Below, piece by piece: positions 5,335-6,901 of a DNA stretch of 6,901 nt (its first letter is position 1; every line of letters begins with the position of its first letter). Made by a program: the position numbers and the translations under genes. The notes beneath the pieces were generated by a model. It ran no database searches, was not told the origin of the DNA, and saw only the letters and a list, made by a program, of their open reading frames with translations. This DNA is from an uncultured Bacteroidales bacterium (GTDB taxonomy: Bacteria > Bacteroidota > Bacteroidia > Bacteroidales > Paludibacteraceae): contig CAIQOG010000021.1 of assembly GCA_903873355.1 (NCBI GenBank), positions 1-6,901 of the forward strand, in the 5' to 3' direction.

Positions 5335-6840
5335 ATGGCACACATTTTAAACGACATTTCCAGAACTTTTAGTGAATATTTATTGATTCCGGGATTAACT
5401 ACCGAAGACTGTAATCCGGGGAATATTTCGCTAAAAACACCACTTGTGAAATTCCGAAAAGGAGAGCAGGCTTCGATTTCACTGAATATCCCGTTTGTGT
5501 CGGCAATTATGCAATCGGTTTCGGACCACAAGATGGCTATTGCATTAGCCCGTTATGGAGGACTTTCGTTTATTTATGGTTCGCAGAGTATTGAAACACA
5601 GGCCGAAATGGTATTCAAAGTGAAAAGTTACAAAGCCGGATTTGTGGTTAGTAATGCCAACCTTACACCGGAACATACGTTGAGCGATGTAATTGCACTG
5701 AAAGAACGGTCGGGACATGGAACTATAGGAATAACGGATGATGGAACATCGGATGGCAAATTAATGGGAATTGTAACCGGACGGGATTACCGGATAACCC
5801 GCGATAACCCCGACAGGAAGGTTAAAGAATTTATGACACCGTTTGAAAAACTTGTTACCGGTGAATTCGGAATATCCATAGGCGATGCCAATGATATCAT
5901 CTGGGATCATAAACTCAACTGTTTACCGATTATTGATAAAAATAAGAATCTGAAATATTTCGTATTCCGGAAGGACTACGAAAACCACAAAGCCAATCCA
6001 AACGAGCTTTCGGACGATAATATGAAATTGCTGGTGGGTGCCGGCATCAATACGCGCGATTACAAAGAACGCGTTCCGGCATTGATTGAAGCAGGCGTTG
6101 ATGTGATGTGTATCGACTCTTCCGACGGATTTTCGGTTTATCAGAAAGAAACAATCGAATATATCAAGACTTCATTCGGCGAACAGGTAAAAGTGGGTGC
6201 CGGTAATGTGGTTGACAGGGATGGATTTCTTTACCTGGCCGAAGCGGGAGCTGATTTTGTAAAAGTCGGTGTGGGTGGCGGTTCAATCTGTATTACCCGT
6301 GAACAGAAAGGTATCGGACGCGGACAGGCAACCGCTTTGATAGAAGTCTCTGAAGCCCGTGATGAGTATTTCCATAAAACAGGGATTTATGTACCAATTT
6401 GCTCTGACGGTGGAATCGTTCAGGATTATCACATGGTACTGGCCATGGCTATGGGTGCAGATTTTATTATGATGGGACGTTATTTTGCCCGTTTCGACGA
6501 GAGCCCGACCCGTAAACTGATGGTGAACGGCAATTACATGAAAGAATACTGGGGCGAAGGTTCGAACCGCGCGCGCAACTGGCAACGCTATGATATGGGA
6601 GGCAGTGACAGTCTGAAATTTGAAGAAGGCGTGGATAGTTTTGTTCCCTATGCCGGAAAGCTAAAAGATAATTTGGATATCACCCTTGGAAAAATCAAAT
6701 CAACATTGGGCAGCTGCGGAGTTGTCAATCTGAACGACCTGAAACAAAACGCCAAAATCACCTTAGTTTCATCAACCAGCATTATCGAAGGCGGTGCTCA
6801 CGACGTGGTTGTAAAAGATACCAGAAGTACAAACAACTAA
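5335..6840 (+). CDS. guaB: IMP dehydrogenase (divergent type, with CBS domains)
   Basis: The 501-residue cytosolic enzyme oxidises IMP to XMP with NAD+, the committed step to GMP. The order is barrel start ([10 protein letters not shown], 13-22; [12 protein letters not shown], 51-62), two CBS (Bateman) motifs at about 103-222 inserted in the barrel, then the rest of the barrel. Active-site parts are visible: Asp261 in CIDSSDG, VGAGNVV (287-293), the catalytic loop GGGSICITR with Cys319, SDGG with Asp358 for the IMP ribose/phosphate region, the mobile flap EYWGEGS (404-410) with the Arg418-Tyr419 dyad, and [14 protein letters not shown] (430-443). It departs from common bacterial GuaB: MQSV replaces MDTV, and GIGRGQATA after the catalytic loop resembles the eukaryotic CGRPQATA form. 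The length is normal for the family (about 490-515). The ATG at 5335 is preferred over an in-frame TTG at 5299, because that TTG precedes the -7 box and would not be in the transcript. Allosteric nucleotide binding to the CBS pair is expected from the family, not shown. Confidence 0.9.
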   Translation: MAHILNDISRTFSEYLLIPGLTTEDCNPGNISLKTPLVKFRKGEQASISLNIPFVSAIMQSVSDHKMAIALARYGGLSFIYGSQSIETQAEMVFKVKSYKAGFVVSNANLTPEHTLSDVIALKERSGHGTIGITDDGTSDGKLMGIVTGRDYRITRDNPDRKVKEFMTPFEKLVTGEFGISIGDANDIIWDHKLNCLPIIDKNKNLKYFVFRKDYENHKANPNELSDDNMKLLVGAGINTRDYKERVPALIEAGVDVMCIDSSDGFSVYQKETIEYIKTSFGEQVKVGAGNVVDRDGFLYLAEAGADFVKVGVGGGSICITREQKGIGRGQATALIEVSEARDEYFHKTGIYVPICSDGGIVQDYHMVLAMAMGADFIMMGRYFARFDESPTRKLMVNGNYMKEYWGEGSNRARNWQRYDMGGSDSLKFEEGVDSFVPYAGKLKDNLDITLGKIKSTLGSCGVVNLNDLKQNAKITLVSSTSIIEGGAHDVVVKDTRSTNN

Positions 6841-6863
6841 GATTTTCAACCACAATTATATTC

Positions 6864-6896
6864 AAAAAGATGCTCCGGATTGGGGCATCTTTTTTT
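6864..6896 (+). terminator. intrinsic terminator of the IMP dehydrogenase gene
   Basis: AAAAAGATGCTCC (6864-6876) pairs with GGGGCATCTTTTT (6882-6894) around the loop GGATT, a 13-bp stem with one G-T wobble, running into a T7 tract (6890-6896). It begins 23 bp after the stop codon, so the gene is probably monocistronic. The A-rich left arm could let it work from the other strand too. Confidence 0.9.
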
Positions 6897-6901
6897 GTTT
6901 G

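Noticed and set aside
6283..6585. 100-codon minus-strand frame inside the IMP dehydrogenase gene
   Set aside because: It is antisense to conserved catalytic codons and has no independent support.

Overview
The window looks like a piece of a Bacteroidota chromosome. The evidence is a consensus Bacteroidota promoter (TTTG, 20-bp spacer, TATCTTTG) in front of the IMP dehydrogenase gene, no clear Shine-Dalgarno dependence, AT-rich intergenic DNA, a 28-bp C/G-rich palindromic repeat of a kind I recall as widespread in this phylum, and a gene set (several parvulin-type chaperones, an OstA-like protein, IMP dehydrogenase) that I recall clustering there. Bacteroidales/Marinilabiliales is a reasonable guess at order level, but that is inference.

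Layout. Bases 1-330 (minus) hold the first 110 codons of an exported OstA/LptA-like protein that runs off the window. Its start lies between two inverted 28-bp repeats (276-303 and 351-378). Next on the minus strand come surA (382-1743) and a SurA-related lipoprotein (1770-2636). A 322-bp gap (2637-2958) follows. It holds a 188-bp MITE-like palindrome (2700-2887) and the terminator of the next gene upstream, a 646-residue two-domain parvulin foldase (2959-4899, minus). A 435-bp divergent intergenic region (4900-5334) separates this from a plus-strand IMP dehydrogenase (5335-6840), which has its own promoter and terminator.

How the genes work together. On the minus strand there are probably two transcription units: the large parvulin alone, ending at a strong intrinsic terminator, and lipoprotein-surA-ostA-like, closely spaced. 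All four products carry export or lipoprotein signals. The likely theme is outer-membrane biogenesis: periplasmic chaperones/prolyl isomerases escorting outer-membrane proteins, next to a protein of the LPS-transport (LptA/OstA) type. IMP dehydrogenase, the first committed step of GMP synthesis, is a divergent neighbour with no evident functional link.

Nothing here supports a new defence or mobile system. The parts most worth a second look are the repeat pair that appears to supply the start region of the OstA-like gene, the MITE-like palindrome at the head of the lipoprotein-surA unit, the complementary loss of parvulin active-site residues in SurA, and the divergent, partly eukaryote-like active site of the IMP dehydrogenase.
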